Notes: a model not told the origin generated them from the sequence alone. Positions 1-11,761 are shown, counted from the stretch's first letter. The stretch is DNA of 64,000 bases from Pseudomonas sp. QTF5 (GCF_000512695.2 NZ_AZRW02000007.1:1-64000); one strand, 5' to 3'. Program-made: numbers and translations.

Positions 1-30
1 AAGGGGGAGCAAGCTCCCCCTTCGGTTTTT
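1..30 (+). terminator. Rho-independent terminator at window edge
   Basis: A perfect stem made of GGGGGAGC and GCTCCCCC is followed by TTCGGTTTTT, which is terminator-like when read on the plus strand. It probably ends a plus-strand gene lying left of the window. The stem also resembles the AGCAAGCT core of local REP sequences, so it may be a REP-derived terminator. Confidence 0.55.
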
Positions 31-41
31 ACCGGACACTA

Positions 42-121
42 GTGACGCTCTGCGTGGGAATGCCGCCATGGACGCTCTGCGTCCACTGTGACGCGGAGCG
101 TCACGGGATGCATTCCCACGC
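42..121. repeat. Nested inverted repeat downstream of hisC
   Basis: GTGACGCTCTGCGT (42-55) pairs with ACGCGGAGCGTCAC (91-104), and GCGTGGGAATGC (52-63) pairs with GCATTCCCACGC (110-121). A small palindrome GGACGC-GCGTCC lies between them. The 'CGCGTGGGAATGC' style is a repeat family seen between genes in fluorescent pseudomonads and differs from the GAGCGGGCTTGCTCGC family found elsewhere here. It may also act as the transcript end of the his operon. Confidence 0.6.
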
Positions 122-151
122 GGAGCATGGGAACGATCAGGCCGGGGGGTG

Positions 152-1204
152 TTAGAGGTTGCCGAGGCCGTCGATCAGTGCCTGATTCTGCTCCGGCGCG
201 CCGATGGAAATCCGCAGGAATTGGGCAATCCGCTCTTGCTTGAAGTGCCGAACGATGACGCCCTGTTCGCGCAACTTCGCCGCCAGCCCTGCCGCATCGT
301 GCTTCGGGTGACGCGCGAAAATGAAGTTCGCCGCCGATGGCAACACCTCAAACCCTTTCGCTTCCAGCTGCGCGACCACCTTCTCGCGACTCTCGATGAC
401 CAACCGGCAGGTCTTGTCGAAATACTCGCGATCCTCGAACGCCGCCGCTGCCCCGACAATCGCCAGACGATCCAGCGGATAAGAGTTGAAGCTGTTCTTG
501 ATCCGCTCCAGCGCCTCGATCAGGTCCGGATGCCCGACCGCCAGACCAACCCGCAGGCCTGCCAGCGAGCGGGACTTGGACAGGGTCTGAGTCACCAACA
601 GGTTCGGATAACGGTCCACCAGCGCGATCGCCGTTTCACCACCGAAATCAATGTAAGCCTCATCCACCACGACCACAGAATCCGGGCTGGCCTTGAGGAT
701 TTGCTCAACCGCGTCCAGCGCCAACAGGCAACCGGTCGGCGCGTTCGGGTTAGGGAAAATAATCCCGCCGTTCGGCTTGGCGTAGTCCGCCGGATTGATC
801 TGGAACTGTTCATCCAGCGGCACCGCGTCGAACTCAATGCCATACAACCCGCAGTAAACCGGGTAGAAGCTGTAGCTGATATCCGGGAATAGCAGCGGCT
901 GATCGTGTTGCAGCAAACCGTGGAAAATGTGTGCCAGGACTTCATCGGAACCGTTGCCGAGGAACACCTGATTGCCCTGCACACCGTAGTAATTGGCAAC
1001 AGCCTGCTTGAGCAGGTCACTGTTCGGGTCCGGGTACAGACGCAGGTTATCATTCAGTTCGGTCTGCATCGCGGCCAATGCTTTGGGCGATGGACCGTAT
1101 GGGTTTTCGTTGGTGTTGAGCTTCACCAGTTTCGCCAGCTTCGGCTGCTCACCCGGCACGTAAGGCACCAGACTCTTGACGAAGGGACTCCAGAATTTAC
1201 TCAT
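152..1204 (-). CDS. hisC: Histidinol-phosphate aminotransferase HisC
   Basis: This 350-residue protein is a class I/II PLP-dependent aminotransferase that converts imidazole-acetol phosphate and glutamate to histidinol phosphate in histidine biosynthesis. The sequence shows the N-terminal substrate segment [11 protein letters not shown], the PLP-contacting [10 protein letters not shown] motif and the Schiff-base lysine in [14 protein letters not shown]. Length fits the family. It lies two bases downstream of hisD on the same strand, so the two are almost certainly cotranscribed with hisG. Cytoplasmic. Pseudomonads often carry a second hisC elsewhere; this is the copy in the his cluster. Confidence 0.97.
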   Translation of the reverse strand: MSKFWSPFVKSLVPYVPGEQPKLAKLVKLNTNENPYGPSPKALAAMQTELNDNLRLYPDPNSDLLKQAVANYYGVQGNQVFLGNGSDEVLAHIFHGLLQHDQPLLFPDISYSFYPVYCGLYGIEFDAVPLDEQFQINPADYAKPNGGIIFPNPNAPTGCLLALDAVEQILKASPDSVVVVDEAYIDFGGETAIALVDRYPNLLVTQTLSKSRSLAGLRVGLAVGHPDLIEALERIKNSFNSYPLDRLAIVGAAAAFEDREYFDKTCRLVIESREKVVAQLEAKGFEVLPSAANFIFARHPKHDAAGLAAKLREQGVIVRHFKQERIAQFLRISIGAPEQNQALIDGLGNL

Positions 1205-1206
1205 GC

Positions 1207-2544
1207 TCAGTTGCCCTGCCCTTGAAAAAAGTCTTCGTCAACGATGCGGTATTCGGCGCTCCGCGCGTGAGCGGTCAGCGACTCGCCACGGGCCAGCACA
1301 GAAGCGGTTTTGCCCAGTTCGGAGGCACCCTGCTCGGAGCAGAAGATAATCGACGAGCGTTTCTGGAAGTCGTAAACACCCAGCGGCGAAGAGAAACGCG
1401 CGGTGCCGGAGGTTGGCAGCACGTGGTTCGGGCCAGCGCAGTAATCGCCCAAAGCTTCGGACGTGTGACGGCCCATGAAGATCGCGCCGGCATGACGAAT
1501 CTGCGGCAACCAGGCCTGCGGATCGGCAACCGACAACTCCAGGTGTTCTGGCGCGATACGGTTGGCGACTTCGATGGCTTGTTCCATGTCGCGAACCTTG
1601 ATCAACGCACCGCGACCATTGATCGAAGTTTCGATGATCTCGGCGCGCTCCATGGTTGGCAGCAATTTAGCGATGCTCGCTGCGACCTTGTCGAGGAACT
1701 CGGCGTCCGGGCTGACCAGAATCGCTTGGGCGTCTTCGTCATGCTCGGCTTGGGAGAACAGGTCCATGGCAATCCAGTCCGGATCGGTCTGGCCGTCACA
1801 CACGACGAGGATCTCCGACGGGCCAGCGATCATGTCGATGCCGACCTGACCGAACACGTGGCGCTTGGCGGTGGCGACATAGATGTTGCCCGGGCCGACA
1901 ACCTTATCGACCTTCGGCACGCTTTCGGTGCCGTAAGCCAGCGCCGCAACTGCCTGGGCGCCGCCGATGGTGAACACCCGGTCAACCCCGGCAATGCAGG
2001 CCGCGGCCAGCACCAGCTCGTTGATTTCGCCGCGCGGCGTCGGCACGACCATGACCACTTCGGTCACGCCCGCCACCTTGGCCGGAATCGCGTTCATGAG
2101 CACCGAAGACGGGTACGACGCCTTGCCGCCCGGCACATACAGACCGGCGCGATCCAGTGGCGTGACCTTCTGGCCCAGCACCGTGCCATCAGCTTCGGTG
2201 TAGCTCCAGGAATCCTGTTTCTGTTTTTCGTGGTAGCTGCGCACGCGGGCCGCGGCTTTTTCCAGGGCTTCACGCTGAGGCACGGTAATCCGGGTCAATG
2301 CCAGTTCCAGGCGTTCACGTGGCAGGATCAGGTCTGCCATGGAGGCGACTTGCAGGCCGTCGAACTTCTGGGTGAATTCCACCAGCGCCGCGTCGCCACG
2401 CTCGCGTACAGCCTTGATGATGTCCAGCACCCGCTGATTGACCGAGTCGTCAGACACACTTTCCCAGCTCAGCAGATGATCCAGATGATGTGCGAAATCC
2501 GGGTCAGCAGCGTTGAGTCGGCGAATTGCAGTCGGTGCGGTCAT
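1207..2544 (-). CDS. hisD: Histidinol dehydrogenase HisD
   Basis: A 445-residue zinc-dependent dehydrogenase that oxidises histidinol to histidine in two NAD-dependent steps. Family hallmarks visible are [34 protein letters not shown], the [12 protein letters not shown] segment, [13 protein letters not shown] with the zinc-binding His/Asp region, and the C-terminal [20 protein letters not shown]. The ATG opens directly on the conserved N-terminus. It sits between hisG (124 bases upstream) and hisC (2 bases downstream) in one minus-strand unit. Confidence 0.97.
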   Translation of the reverse strand: MTAPTAIRRLNAADPDFAHHLDHLLSWESVSDDSVNQRVLDIIKAVRERGDAALVEFTQKFDGLQVASMADLILPRERLELALTRITVPQREALEKAAARVRSYHEKQKQDSWSYTEADGTVLGQKVTPLDRAGLYVPGGKASYPSSVLMNAIPAKVAGVTEVVMVVPTPRGEINELVLAAACIAGVDRVFTIGGAQAVAALAYGTESVPKVDKVVGPGNIYVATAKRHVFGQVGIDMIAGPSEILVVCDGQTDPDWIAMDLFSQAEHDEDAQAILVSPDAEFLDKVAASIAKLLPTMERAEIIETSINGRGALIKVRDMEQAIEVANRIAPEHLELSVADPQAWLPQIRHAGAIFMGRHTSEALGDYCAGPNHVLPTSGTARFSSPLGVYDFQKRSSIIFCSEQGASELGKTASVLARGESLTAHARSAEYRIVDEDFFQGQGN

Positions 2545-2668
2545 AGCGAGAGCCTCATAGGAATGGCAAAAACTCAGGCGCCCGAAGCTACTGTCCGATC
2601 CGCTTGGGCACCTGAGAATTCTGGCTATGAGGCGGATAGACGGCGCGACTCAAGGTCGCGCAGGTAAA

Positions 2669-3304
2669 TCAGCCGCGGTGTCGAGACTCCACTGCCTTGC
2701 GCAGGGTGTCGATCAACGCCTGGATACGGGCGTGCTGCATTTTCATCGAAGCTTTGTTGACGATCAGCCGGGAGCTGATGTCGGCAATGAAATCCTGGGG
2801 TTCCAGGCCATTGGCACGCAGGGTGTTCCCGGTGTCGACCACGTCGATGATCTTGTCCGCCAGACCGATCAGCGGCGCCAGCTCCATCGAGCCGTAGAGC
2901 TTGATGATGTCGACCTGACGGCCCTGCTCGGCGTAGTAACGCTTGGCGACGTTGACGAATTTGGTCGCCACCCGCAGACGGCCCTTGGGCTCGACATCGC
3001 CGACACGGCCGGCGGTCATCAGCTTGCAGAGGGCAATTCGCAGATCCAGCGGTTCGTACAGCCCCTGGCCGCCGTATTCCATCAGCACGTCTTTACCGGC
3101 GACGCCCAGGTCGGCGGCACCATGCTCGACATAGGTCGGCACATCGGTGGCACGCACGATCAGCAAGCGCACATCGGCCTGGGTCGTGGGGATGATCAGC
3201 TTGCGGCTCTTGTCCGGATTCTCGGTCGGCACGATGCCCGCTTCAGCCAGAAGCGGCAGGGTGTCGTCAAGGATGCGGCCCTTGGACAGTGCGATGGTCA
3301 ACAT
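2669..3304 (-). CDS. hisG: ATP phosphoribosyltransferase, short form HisG
   Basis: This 211-residue protein catalyses the first step of histidine synthesis, joining ATP and PRPP. It starts [14 protein letters not shown] and carries the PRPP-loop region around [14 protein letters not shown]. Its length marks it as the short HisG_S form, which lacks the C-terminal regulatory domain and by family knowledge needs a HisZ partner for activity and feedback inhibition; hisZ is not in this window. It follows murA by 126 bases in the same direction, as in other pseudomonads. Confidence 0.96.
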   Translation of the reverse strand: MLTIALSKGRILDDTLPLLAEAGIVPTENPDKSRKLIIPTTQADVRLLIVRATDVPTYVEHGAADLGVAGKDVLMEYGGQGLYEPLDLRIALCKLMTAGRVGDVEPKGRLRVATKFVNVAKRYYAEQGRQVDIIKLYGSMELAPLIGLADKIIDVVDTGNTLRANGLEPQDFIADISSRLIVNKASMKMQHARIQALIDTLRKAVESRHRG

Positions 3305-3430
3305 GGGAAACGTCAGTCCTTATCAAGGTACTCATGCCCGGTCGCAAATGGCGCCGGACACACATCGAGCCTGAAACAGGCTCGACTTCAACAAATCAAC
3401 GGACACGTCCCTGTGCCCATGCAGCAGAAA

Positions 3431-4958
<1,528 letters not shown>

Positions 4959-5003
4959 GCTCAACCTCAATCGGCGCCCTGTGCGCGCGGGTCGGACATC
5001 ATA

Positions 5004-5060
5004 CAAAAAAGCCCCGCGCCTGCGAACCCCGCGAGGCAGGACTCTGACGGGGGGCTTCTT
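5004..5060 (-). terminator. Terminator-like hairpin after mlaB
   Basis: AAGCCCCG near 5009 pairs with CGGGGGGCTT near 5048-5057, with a small inner stem (GCCTGC/GCAGG). Read on the minus strand, the outer stem ends in CGGGGCTTTTTTG, a classical U-tract. It separates the mla operon from ibaG-murA, so ibaG must either have its own promoter here or be reached by read-through. Confidence 0.75.
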
Positions 5061-5072
5061 TATAGATGCGGT

Positions 5073-5378
5073 TCAGGGATGCGCCAACAGCTCGGTCAGT
5101 TCGCTGACCTGAGCGATTTCACGCATATCTTCGGGCATCGCACGAATGCTCAGAGCCTTGCCGGCCGCCTGAGCATCGCGCATGAAGCACAGCAACAGCG
5201 ACAAGCCGACGCTGCTGGACTTCTCCACTGCGGAGCAATCGACCACCAGCGCTGCCGCGTTACTGGACTTGATCAGCGCCTGCCCCTGCTCGCGCAGATT
5301 CGGGCCTGTGCGGTAATCCAGCACGCCACTGAGCAGCAGCTCGCCGGCTTCGCTCATGCGAATGGCCGACTCAATCAT
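5073..5378 (-). CDS. mlaB: STAS-domain protein MlaB
   Basis: A 101-residue STAS (anti-sigma-antagonist-like) protein, the cytoplasmic accessory subunit that stabilises the MlaFE ABC transporter. The region LVVDCSAVEKSSSVGLSLLLCFMRDA is the STAS core with the conserved serine stretch. I chose MIESAIRMSEAGELLLSG as the start because it overlaps the mlaC stop codon in an ATGA arrangement (4 bases), which implies translational coupling; an upstream start inside mlaC would be unusually long. Last gene of mlaFEDCB. Confidence 0.93.
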   Translation of the reverse strand: MIESAIRMSEAGELLLSGVLDYRTGPNLREQGQALIKSSNAAALVVDCSAVEKSSSVGLSLLLCFMRDAQAAGKALSIRAMPEDMREIAQVSELTELLAHP

Positions 5379-6028
5379 TGGGTTTGGTTCTCGGTAGATT
5401 TTTCGGTGGCTTCCTTGGCTTTGGCGACTTCCCCGGCCCAACCGTTGATGGTTTTGTCCAGATCGTTGCCATTGCGCTGCATTGCATCAGCGAACTGATC
5501 GCGGAACAGCTTGCCAATATTGATGCCATTGATGATCACGTTGCGCAGTTTCCACTCGCCATTGATCTTTTCGAGCGTGTAAGACACAGGGTAGACCGCG
5601 CCACTGCTGCTTTTTACCCTCATGCCAACGCTGGTACGGTCTCCCGATTCGTCCTTGGGAGGGTCAACGTCAATCCTCTCGTTGTCGTACTCCAGCAGGG
5701 CATTGCCATAGAACTGGAACAGACCCCTTTTGAAGTTTTCGACAAACTTCTGCATCTGCTCGGGTGTGGCCTTGCGTGAATACTTGACCGTCATGATGCT
5801 TTTGGAAATACCTTCGGCATCCACCACAGGCCCGACGATGGTATTCAGCGCCGTATAAAAGTCCTGCGGGTCCTGCTTGTACCTTTCTTTGTTGGCGGCA
5901 AGATCCGCCAACATCCGATTGGTGGTGTCCTGTATCAGATCATGCGCGGAAGGCGCCGCTACGGCGTTAGCCATCAACGGCAAGGCCGCGAGTATTACCA
6001 ACAGGCCACGTCGCAATATAGAGATCAT
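5375..6028 (-). CDS. mlaC: Periplasmic phospholipid carrier MlaC (Ttg2D)
   Basis: A 217-residue protein with an N-terminal signal peptide ending near AVAAPSAHD. MlaC ferries phospholipids between the outer-membrane MlaA-porin complex and the inner-membrane MlaFEDB complex. Typical features are the helical N-half (FYTALNTIVGPVVDAEGISKSIMT) and the C-terminal YTLEKINGEWKLRNVIINGINIGKLFR. In pseudomonads the family was first described as toluene tolerance protein Ttg2D. It lies 11 bases after mlaD and overlaps mlaB by 4 bases. Confidence 0.96.
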   Translation of the reverse strand: MISILRRGLLVILAALPLMANAVAAPSAHDLIQDTTNRMLADLAANKERYKQDPQDFYTALNTIVGPVVDAEGISKSIMTVKYSRKATPEQMQKFVENFKRGLFQFYGNALLEYDNERIDVDPPKDESGDRTSVGMRVKSSSGAVYPVSYTLEKINGEWKLRNVIINGINIGKLFRDQFADAMQRNGNDLDKTINGWAGEVAKAKEATEKSTENQTQ

Positions 6029-6039
6029 TCAAAAGCTCC

Positions 6040-6507
6040 TCATTTAGCGTCTTTGCTAACGGTATTGAGCAGAAATTTACCGATCAGGTCCTCGAGCACC
6101 AGCGACGACTGCGTGTCGTGGATGGTTCCACCCTCCTTGAGCAGGGTTTCTTCCCCGCCCACGCTGATACCGATGTATTTCTCACCCAACAGGCCAGCGG
6201 TCAGGATAGATGCAGTGGAGTCAGTCGGCAGATTATCTACACGCTTTTCCAGTTGCATGGTCACCCGACCGGTGAAGCTGTCGCGGTCCAGATCGATCGC
6301 CGTGACCTTGCCAATGGTCACACCGGCCATGGTCACTTTAGCTCTGACCGTCAAACCGGCGATATTGTCGAAATACGCATAAAGTTTATAAGTTTCGGTG
6401 GTTGCGCTCGGGGACAGACCACTAACCCGCAACGCAAGCAACAGCAAAGCCAGGATGCCAGCCAGCAAGAAAAGGCCGACACCGATTTCCAGGGTGCGGT
6501 TTTGCAT
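6040..6507 (-). CDS. mlaD: MCE-domain lipid-binding subunit MlaD (Ttg2C)
   Basis: A 155-residue inner-membrane protein: one N-terminal transmembrane helix (residues about 7-27), then a single MCE domain facing the periplasm. Visible MCE features include YKLYAYFDNIAGLTVRAKVTMAGVTIGKV and LLGEKYIGISVGG. MlaD forms a hexameric ring that passes phospholipids between MlaC and MlaE. Its start codon overlaps the mlaE stop by one base, and mlaC follows after 11 bases. Confidence 0.96.
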   Translation of the reverse strand: MQNRTLEIGVGLFLLAGILALLLLALRVSGLSPSATTETYKLYAYFDNIAGLTVRAKVTMAGVTIGKVTAIDLDRDSFTGRVTMQLEKRVDNLPTDSTASILTAGLLGEKYIGISVGGEETLLKEGGTIHDTQSSLVLEDLIGKFLLNTVSKDAK

Positions 6508-7304
6508 CAGAAATCTCCAAACATCAAGGCGGTCAGAATAAAGTCCAGGCCGAGTACAGCCAAAGAGGCATACACCACGGTCTTGGTAGTGGCACGACTG
6601 ATCCCCTCGGAAGTGGGCTCGCAGTCATAGCCTTGGAATACGGCGATCCAGGTCACGACGAAGGCAAAAACGATGCTTTTGATAATGCCGTTGAGCACAT
6701 CGTCGACAAACGTCACGCTGTTTTGCATGTTCGACCAGTAGGAGCCTTCATAGACACCCAGCCAGTCGACGGCCACCCACGAACCGCCCCAGATACCCAC
6801 CACGCTGAAAATCATCGCCAGCACCGGCAGGGAAATGAAGCCGGCCCACAGGCGCGGGGCAATGATGTATTTGAGCGGGTCGACCCCAATCATTTCCAGG
6901 CTGGACAATTGCTCGGTGGACTTCATGTTGCCGATTTCGGCGGTCAGCGCCGAACCAGCGCGCCCGGCGAACAGCAAGGCCGTGACCACCGGGCCCAGTT
7001 CACGCAGCAGCGTCAGCGCAACCATCTGCCCGACGGCCTGCTCCGAACCGTAGCTGGACAGAATGTTGAAGCCCTGCAGGGCCAGCACCATGCCGATGAA
7101 TACCCCGGAGACGACGATAATCACCAGGGACATCACGCCTACCGAATGCAGTTGCTTGACCAGCAGGCCAAAACCGCCGCCGATGCCGCCACGACCGAGC
7201 AAGGCATGAAACAGGAACAACGCCGAACGCCCGAATACCGCCAGCACATCGATGCCGGCGTAGCCGAAGCGGCGCACTCTTTCTATCAGTGAAATCTTGC
7301 GCAT
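6507..7304 (-). CDS. mlaE: ABC transporter permease MlaE (Ttg2B)
   Basis: A 265-residue polytopic permease of the MlaE family, working with MlaF, MlaD and MlaB in retrograde phospholipid transport. Family motifs visible include [41 protein letters not shown], and [19 protein letters not shown]. About five hydrophobic segments are seen. It overlaps both mlaF (start codon shared base) and mlaD by one base, so translation is probably coupled through mlaF-E-D. Confidence 0.96.
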   Translation of the reverse strand: MRKISLIERVRRFGYAGIDVLAVFGRSALFLFHALLGRGGIGGGFGLLVKQLHSVGVMSLVIIVVSGVFIGMVLALQGFNILSSYGSEQAVGQMVALTLLRELGPVVTALLFAGRAGSALTAEIGNMKSTEQLSSLEMIGVDPLKYIIAPRLWAGFISLPVLAMIFSVVGIWGGSWVAVDWLGVYEGSYWSNMQNSVTFVDDVLNGIIKSIVFAFVVTWIAVFQGYDCEPTSEGISRATTKTVVYASLAVLGLDFILTALMFGDF

Positions 7305-8113
7305 CAGCGCTTCCCCAGAAGATCTGCGCGGTAATCCGGCGCTGGAAAGTGGTATGCGACCGGACCATCGGGTTCGCCTGTCAAGAACTGACGAATACGT
7401 GGCTCATCCGATTTCATCAAATCCTTGGGCGCGCCCTGGCCCAACACTTGCCCGTCGCCCACCACAATGAGGTAGTCGGCGATACTCGCTGTTTCGGCCA
7501 AATCGTGGGAGACCACGATACTGGTGATGCCCAGCGCATCGTTGAGCAGGCGGATCAGGCGTACCAGCACGCCCATGGCGATCGGGTCCTGGCCGACAAA
7601 GGGCTCGTCGTACATGAGGATTTGCGGATCGAGAGCAATTGCCCGGGCCAGCGCGACGCGACGCTTCATGCCGCCAGACAATTCGTCAGGCATCAGGTCG
7701 ATGGCACCACGCAGGCCCACAGCCTGCAACTTGAGCAGGACAATGTCGCGGATCATTTCTTCCGGCAGCCCGGTATGAACACGCAGCGGAAAGGCAACGT
7801 TCTCGAACACATCAAGATCGGTAAACAGCGCGCCGCTTTGAAACAACACACCCATGTGCTTGCGCGCATCGAACAGATCGCTGCGCGACAACCTTGGCAG
7901 GTTCTGGCCGTTGACCCAGACTTCGCCGCTGGTGGGGCGCAGTTGTGCGCCTATCAGCCGCAACAGCGTGGTCTTGCCACACCCGGAAGGCCCCATGATG
8001 CCGGTGACCTTGCCGCGCGGGATGCGAATATCGACGTTATTGAAAATGCTGCGCGTACCGCGCTTGAAGGTCAGTCCCTTCAGCTCGACCGCGTAGGCGT
8101 TATCGGCGCTCAT
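7304..8113 (-). CDS. mlaF: ABC transporter ATP-binding protein MlaF (Ttg2A)
   Basis: A 269-residue cytoplasmic ATPase. Walker A is [15 protein letters not shown], the ABC signature is [16 protein letters not shown], and Walker B is [13 protein letters not shown] with a downstream SHDLAE switch. The long C-terminal tail (after about residue 245, [21 protein letters not shown]) is the MlaB-interacting extension known in the family. First gene of the mla operon, divergent from kdsD across a 276-base gap that must hold both promoters. Confidence 0.96.
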   Translation of the reverse strand: MSADNAYAVELKGLTFKRGTRSIFNNVDIRIPRGKVTGIMGPSGCGKTTLLRLIGAQLRPTSGEVWVNGQNLPRLSRSDLFDARKHMGVLFQSGALFTDLDVFENVAFPLRVHTGLPEEMIRDIVLLKLQAVGLRGAIDLMPDELSGGMKRRVALARAIALDPQILMYDEPFVGQDPIAMGVLVRLIRLLNDALGITSIVVSHDLAETASIADYLIVVGDGQVLGQGAPKDLMKSDEPRIRQFLTGEPDGPVAYHFPAPDYRADLLGKR

Positions 8114-8322
8114 CTAAACTCCTTGCGATGCAGCCTCTCACTCGGACGCCTGGCTTTCTGGCGAAAGCACATACCTCCCCGGGCAGGCCGAACTGGCGGC
8201 GAACTATATCACTGCAAAGGCCAAGCGCCCAAGGCCCAAGCTGGGCACGTTCAGCATCATGACCGCCTGAAATCATCTATTTAGAGAGATTCGGTAACAA
8301 GGAATGACAAACCGCGACGAAC

Positions 8323-8355
8323 TTGCGTGAGGGTTTTGATCATTACCGTTATAAT
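8323..8355 (+). promoter_or_regulatory. Probable -10 region for the kdsD-lpt operon
   Basis: A perfect TATAAT at 8350-8355 lies 35 bases before the kdsD ATG. The only TTG-type -35 match (TTGCGT at 8323-8328) is 21 bases upstream, longer than the usual spacing, so the -35 element is uncertain. The rest of the mlaF-kdsD gap shows no gene. Confidence 0.45.
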
Positions 8356-8389
8356 CGCCGCCTTTTCATCAGGCTATTCGATTTCCGAC

Positions 8390-9364
8390 ATGAACCAATC
8401 CAGCGACCTGATTCAATCAGCACAACGTACCATCCGCCTCGAACTGGAAGCCGTACAAGGCTTGCTGCCCCATATCGATGCAGATTTCGTACGTGCTTGC
8501 GAGATGATTCTGGCCAGCAAAGGCCGCGTGGTCGTGGTCGGCATGGGCAAATCGGGGCATATCGGCAACAAGATTGCCGCCACCCTGGCCAGCACCGGCA
8601 CCACGGCTTTCTTCGTGCACCCGGCCGAGGCCAGCCATGGCGACATGGGCATGATCACCCGCGATGACATCATTCTGGCGCTGTCGAACTCCGGGTCCAC
8701 CAACGAAATCGTCACCTTGCTACCGCTGATCAAGCGCCAGGGCATTCAAATGATCAGCCTGACTGGCAACCCCGAGTCGCCGCTGGCCAAGGCCGCGGAA
8801 GTCAACCTCAATGTAAGCGTCGAACACGAAGCCTGCCCGCTGAATCTGGCACCTACTTCGTCGACCACCGCTGCGCTGGTCATGGGTGATGCTCTCGCCG
8901 TTGCCTTGCTTGAAGCTCGCGGTTTTACCGCTGAAGACTTCGCTTTTTCCCACCCGGGTGGTGCCCTTGGCCGCCGCTTGCTACTGAAAGTGGAAAACGT
9001 CATGCATGCCGGCACCGAGTTGCCGCAAGTGACGTGCGGCACGCTGCTCAAGGATGCCTTGATGGAAATGACCCGCAAGGGGTTGGGCATGACCGTCGTA
9101 CTGAGCACGGATGGGAAACTCGCCGGGATCTTCACCGACGGCGACCTGCGACGCACTCTGGACCGCACCATTGATATTCACAGCACGACCATTGACGAAG
9201 TCATGACCGCCCATGGCAAGACCGCCCGCGCCGAAATGCTCGCCGCCGAGGCGCTCAAAATCATGGAAGACCACAAGATCAATGCACTGGTAGTGGTCGA
9301 CAGCGAAGATCGCCCGGTCGGCGCCTTGAACATGCACGACTTGCTGCGTGCGGGAGTAATCTAA
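8390..9364 (+). CDS. kdsD: Arabinose-5-phosphate isomerase KdsD (KpsF/GutQ family)
   Basis: A 324-residue enzyme that makes D-arabinose 5-phosphate from ribulose 5-phosphate, the first step to Kdo for LPS. An N-terminal SIS domain (GRVVVVGMGKSGHIGNKIAATLASTG; SNSGSTNEIVTLLP) is followed by two CBS domains (MHAGTELPQV... ; VMTAHGKTARAE...INALVVVD). The ATG at 8390 (MNQSSDLIQSAQ) is preferred over an upstream in-frame GTG because it matches the family length and lies after the TATAAT. kdsC follows with no gap. Confidence 0.96.
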   Translation: MNQSSDLIQSAQRTIRLELEAVQGLLPHIDADFVRACEMILASKGRVVVVGMGKSGHIGNKIAATLASTGTTAFFVHPAEASHGDMGMITRDDIILALSNSGSTNEIVTLLPLIKRQGIQMISLTGNPESPLAKAAEVNLNVSVEHEACPLNLAPTSSTTAALVMGDALAVALLEARGFTAEDFAFSHPGGALGRRLLLKVENVMHAGTELPQVTCGTLLKDALMEMTRKGLGMTVVLSTDGKLAGIFTDGDLRRTLDRTIDIHSTTIDEVMTAHGKTARAEMLAAEALKIMEDHKINALVVVDSEDRPVGALNMHDLLRAGVI

Positions 9365-9889
9365 ATGAGCACGGACCTGCTGCAACGTGGCAAACAGATC
9401 AAACTGGCGGTATTCGACGTCGATGGCGTACTGACCGACGGGCGTTTGTACTTCCTTGAAGACGGTAGCGAATTCAAGACTTTCAACACCCTCGATGGCC
9501 AGGGCATCAAGATGTTGATGGCTGCCGGTGTGCAAACCGCGATCATCAGCGGCCGCAAAACGCCGGTGGTCGAACGGCGCGCGAAGAACCTCGGCATTCC
9601 ACATCTGTTCCAGGGCCGAGAAGACAAACTGGTAGTGCTCGACGGGCTTCTTGCCCAACTCAACCTGAGTTATGAACAAGTGGCTTACCTCGGCGACGAC
9701 CTGCCAGACCTGCCGGTGATTCGCCGCGTCGGCCTTGGCATGGCGGTGGCCAGCGCTGCCAGTTTCGTGCGCGAACACGCCCACGGCATCACCCAGGCTC
9801 GCGGTGGCGAGGGTGCCGCTCGCGAATTCTGCGAATTGATCCTGCGCGCCCAGGGCCGCCTCGATGCGGCCAACGCCGCGTACCTGTGA
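9365..9889 (+). CDS. kdsC: Kdo-8-phosphate phosphatase KdsC
   Basis: A 174-residue HAD-superfamily phosphatase of the capless C0 type that removes phosphate from Kdo-8-phosphate. Motif I is VFDVDGVLTDG, motif II lies in TAIISGRKTPVV, and motif IV is AYLGDDLPDLPV. The start codon follows the kdsD stop directly (TAAATG), indicating coupled translation. It acts with KdsD in cytoplasmic Kdo supply, upstream of the Lpt export genes in the same operon. Confidence 0.96.
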   Translation: MSTDLLQRGKQIKLAVFDVDGVLTDGRLYFLEDGSEFKTFNTLDGQGIKMLMAAGVQTAIISGRKTPVVERRAKNLGIPHLFQGREDKLVVLDGLLAQLNLSYEQVAYLGDDLPDLPVIRRVGLGMAVASAASFVREHAHGITQARGGEGAAREFCELILRAQGRLDAANAAYL

Positions 9890-9896
9890 GCCCATC

Positions 9897-10469
9897 ATGC
9901 TGAGCAAAAAAATTCGCAACATCCTGGTGTTTGGTTGCATCGCAGCGATTTTTGCAGCGGTCGGCTACTGGAACATCAGCCCGGAACGCTTCCTCGACAA
10001 GCCGGTGGTGAAGGTCGATGAAAGCGCGATCGACTATTACGCCGTCAACGCCCACAGCGTGCAATACCTGCCCGACGGCAAACTGCAATACGAGATGACG
10101 TCGGACAAGGTCGAACACCTGAAAGCCACTGAAGTGACGCTGCTGACCAATCCTGACCTGAACTTGTTCCGTGGCACCGAATTCCCCTGGCACGTTCAGA
10201 GCGAGCGCGGCGAAGTCAACCCGGATGGCACTCAGGTCGAGCTGATTGACTCGGTACGTATCACGCGTTTCGACGAAAAAAACCGCAAGACCCTGATTAC
10301 CACCACCCGTATGACAGTGTTCCCGCAGCAGCAATATGCGCAAACCGATCAACCCGTTAGAATCGATGGCGCTGGCGGTGTATCGACAGGCAACGGAATG
10401 AAAGCGTACTTGAAAGAAAGCAGGATACACCTGCTATCGAACGTAAGAGGACAGTATGAGGCTCGTTAA
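9897..10469 (+). CDS. lptC: LPS export component LptC
   Basis: A 190-residue bitopic inner-membrane protein: a single N-terminal transmembrane helix (KIRNILVFGCIAAIFAAVGYW) followed by a periplasmic beta-jellyroll domain. LptC links the LptBFG extractor to the LptA bridge. The ATG at 9897 (MLSKKIRNI) gives the usual family length; an in-frame start overlapping kdsC is less likely. Its 3' end overlaps lptA by 14 bases. Confidence 0.95.
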   Translation: MLSKKIRNILVFGCIAAIFAAVGYWNISPERFLDKPVVKVDESAIDYYAVNAHSVQYLPDGKLQYEMTSDKVEHLKATEVTLLTNPDLNLFRGTEFPWHVQSERGEVNPDGTQVELIDSVRITRFDEKNRKTLITTTRMTVFPQQQYAQTDQPVRIDGAGGVSTGNGMKAYLKESRIHLLSNVRGQYEAR

Positions 10470-11004
10470 AACTCTCCCTATTTTGCTCAGTCTGGGCGCA
10501 GCACTGGGAAGCGTGAGCGCCTGGGCTCTGCCGAACGATCAAGAGCAGCCTATCCGCATTCAGGCCGACGATGCCCAACTGGACGACAAGAATGGCGTTG
10601 CCACCTATAAAGGTGACGTGATCATCACCCAGGGCTCGATGAAGGTCACCGGCAACACCGTGACCATCACCCGCACTCCGGCCGGCGACATCGACGTGGT
10701 GACTTCGGTGGGCAACCTCGCCTACTTCGAGCAACTGCAAACGGCAGGCGATACCAAGCCGGTTCAGGGCTACGGCGTCACTATCCAGTACCACGCCTCG
10801 CAAAACCGTGTCGTTCTGATCGATCGCGCCAAAGTCATCGACAAAGACAACAACGTCACCCAAGGCGAGAAAATCGTTTACGACACGGTCAAAAAGCTTG
10901 CGAGCGCCGGTCGCGCCACAGGTAACAAGGTCACCGAGGCGCGTCCTCGCATCGACATGGTGATCCAGCCGAAGAAGAAAACCGACGAGCAAAAGGCCCA
11001 GTAA
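10456..11004 (+). CDS. lptA: LPS transport bridge protein LptA
   Basis: A 182-residue periplasmic protein with a signal peptide ([24 protein letters not shown]). The mature part has the OstA/LptA jellyroll pattern: [24 protein letters not shown], then KVTGNTVTI, and a basic, disordered C-terminus ([12 protein letters not shown]). It forms the bridge that carries LPS from LptC to LptD. It overlaps lptC by 14 bases and its TAA shares a base with the lptB ATG. Confidence 0.96.
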   Translation: MRLVKTLPILLSLGAALGSVSAWALPNDQEQPIRIQADDAQLDDKNGVATYKGDVIITQGSMKVTGNTVTITRTPAGDIDVVTSVGNLAYFEQLQTAGDTKPVQGYGVTIQYHASQNRVVLIDRAKVIDKDNNVTQGEKIVYDTVKKLASAGRATGNKVTEARPRIDMVIQPKKKTDEQKAQ

Positions 11005-11729
11005 TGGCAACTCTGAAAGCTCAGCATCTGGCCAAGAGCTACAAGAGCCGTCAGGTCGTGCGCGACGTCAGCCTGTCCATCGACAGCGGTCAGATCGTCG
11101 GCTTGCTTGGCCCTAACGGCGCCGGTAAAACCACCTGTTTCTACATGATTGTCGGCCTGGTACAGGCCGATCAGGGCCGCGTACTGATCGATGACCTGGA
11201 CGTCAGCCACCAGCCGATGCACGGTCGTGCGAAGGCGGGTATCGGCTATCTTCCGCAAGAAGCGTCGATCTTCCGCAAACTGTCGGTGGCCGACAACATC
11301 ATGGCCATCCTCGAGACCCGCAAGGAACTCGACAAGGCCGGCCGTCGCCAAGAACTGGAAAGCCTGCTGCAGGAATTTCACATCCACCACATCCGCGACA
11401 ACCTCGGCATGAGCCTGTCCGGTGGTGAACGCCGCCGTGTGGAAATCGCCCGGGCCCTGGCTACCAACCCGAAATTCATCCTCCTCGATGAACCCTTCGC
11501 CGGCGTAGACCCGATTTCGGTGGGCGACATCAAGCAGATCATCCATCACCTCAAGGCCAAAGGCATTGGTGTGCTGATCACGGACCACAACGTCCGCGAA
11601 ACCCTGGATATCTGTGAAACCGCTTACATCGTCAACGACGGCCAGTTGATCGCCGAAGGTGACTCCGCCACCATCCTGGCCAACGAACTGGTCAAGGAAG
11701 TGTATCTGGGCCATGAGTTCCGGCTGTAA
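11004..11729 (+). CDS. lptB: LPS export ATP-binding protein LptB
   Basis: A 241-residue cytoplasmic ABC ATPase powering LPS extraction with LptFG. Walker A is [16 protein letters not shown], the Q-loop region is [14 protein letters not shown], the signature is [16 protein letters not shown] and Walker B is [13 protein letters not shown] with H-switch TDHNVRETL. The LptB-type C-terminus is present. Last gene of the kdsD-kdsC-lptCAB group; lptF and lptG are not in this window. Confidence 0.97.
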   Translation: MATLKAQHLAKSYKSRQVVRDVSLSIDSGQIVGLLGPNGAGKTTCFYMIVGLVQADQGRVLIDDLDVSHQPMHGRAKAGIGYLPQEASIFRKLSVADNIMAILETRKELDKAGRRQELESLLQEFHIHHIRDNLGMSLSGGERRRVEIARALATNPKFILLDEPFAGVDPISVGDIKQIIHHLKAKGIGVLITDHNVRETLDICETAYIVNDGQLIAEGDSATILANELVKEVYLGHEFRL

Positions 11730-11761
11730 GCGCTGAGGTGCCTGGCCCAGTCGCCCACAGC

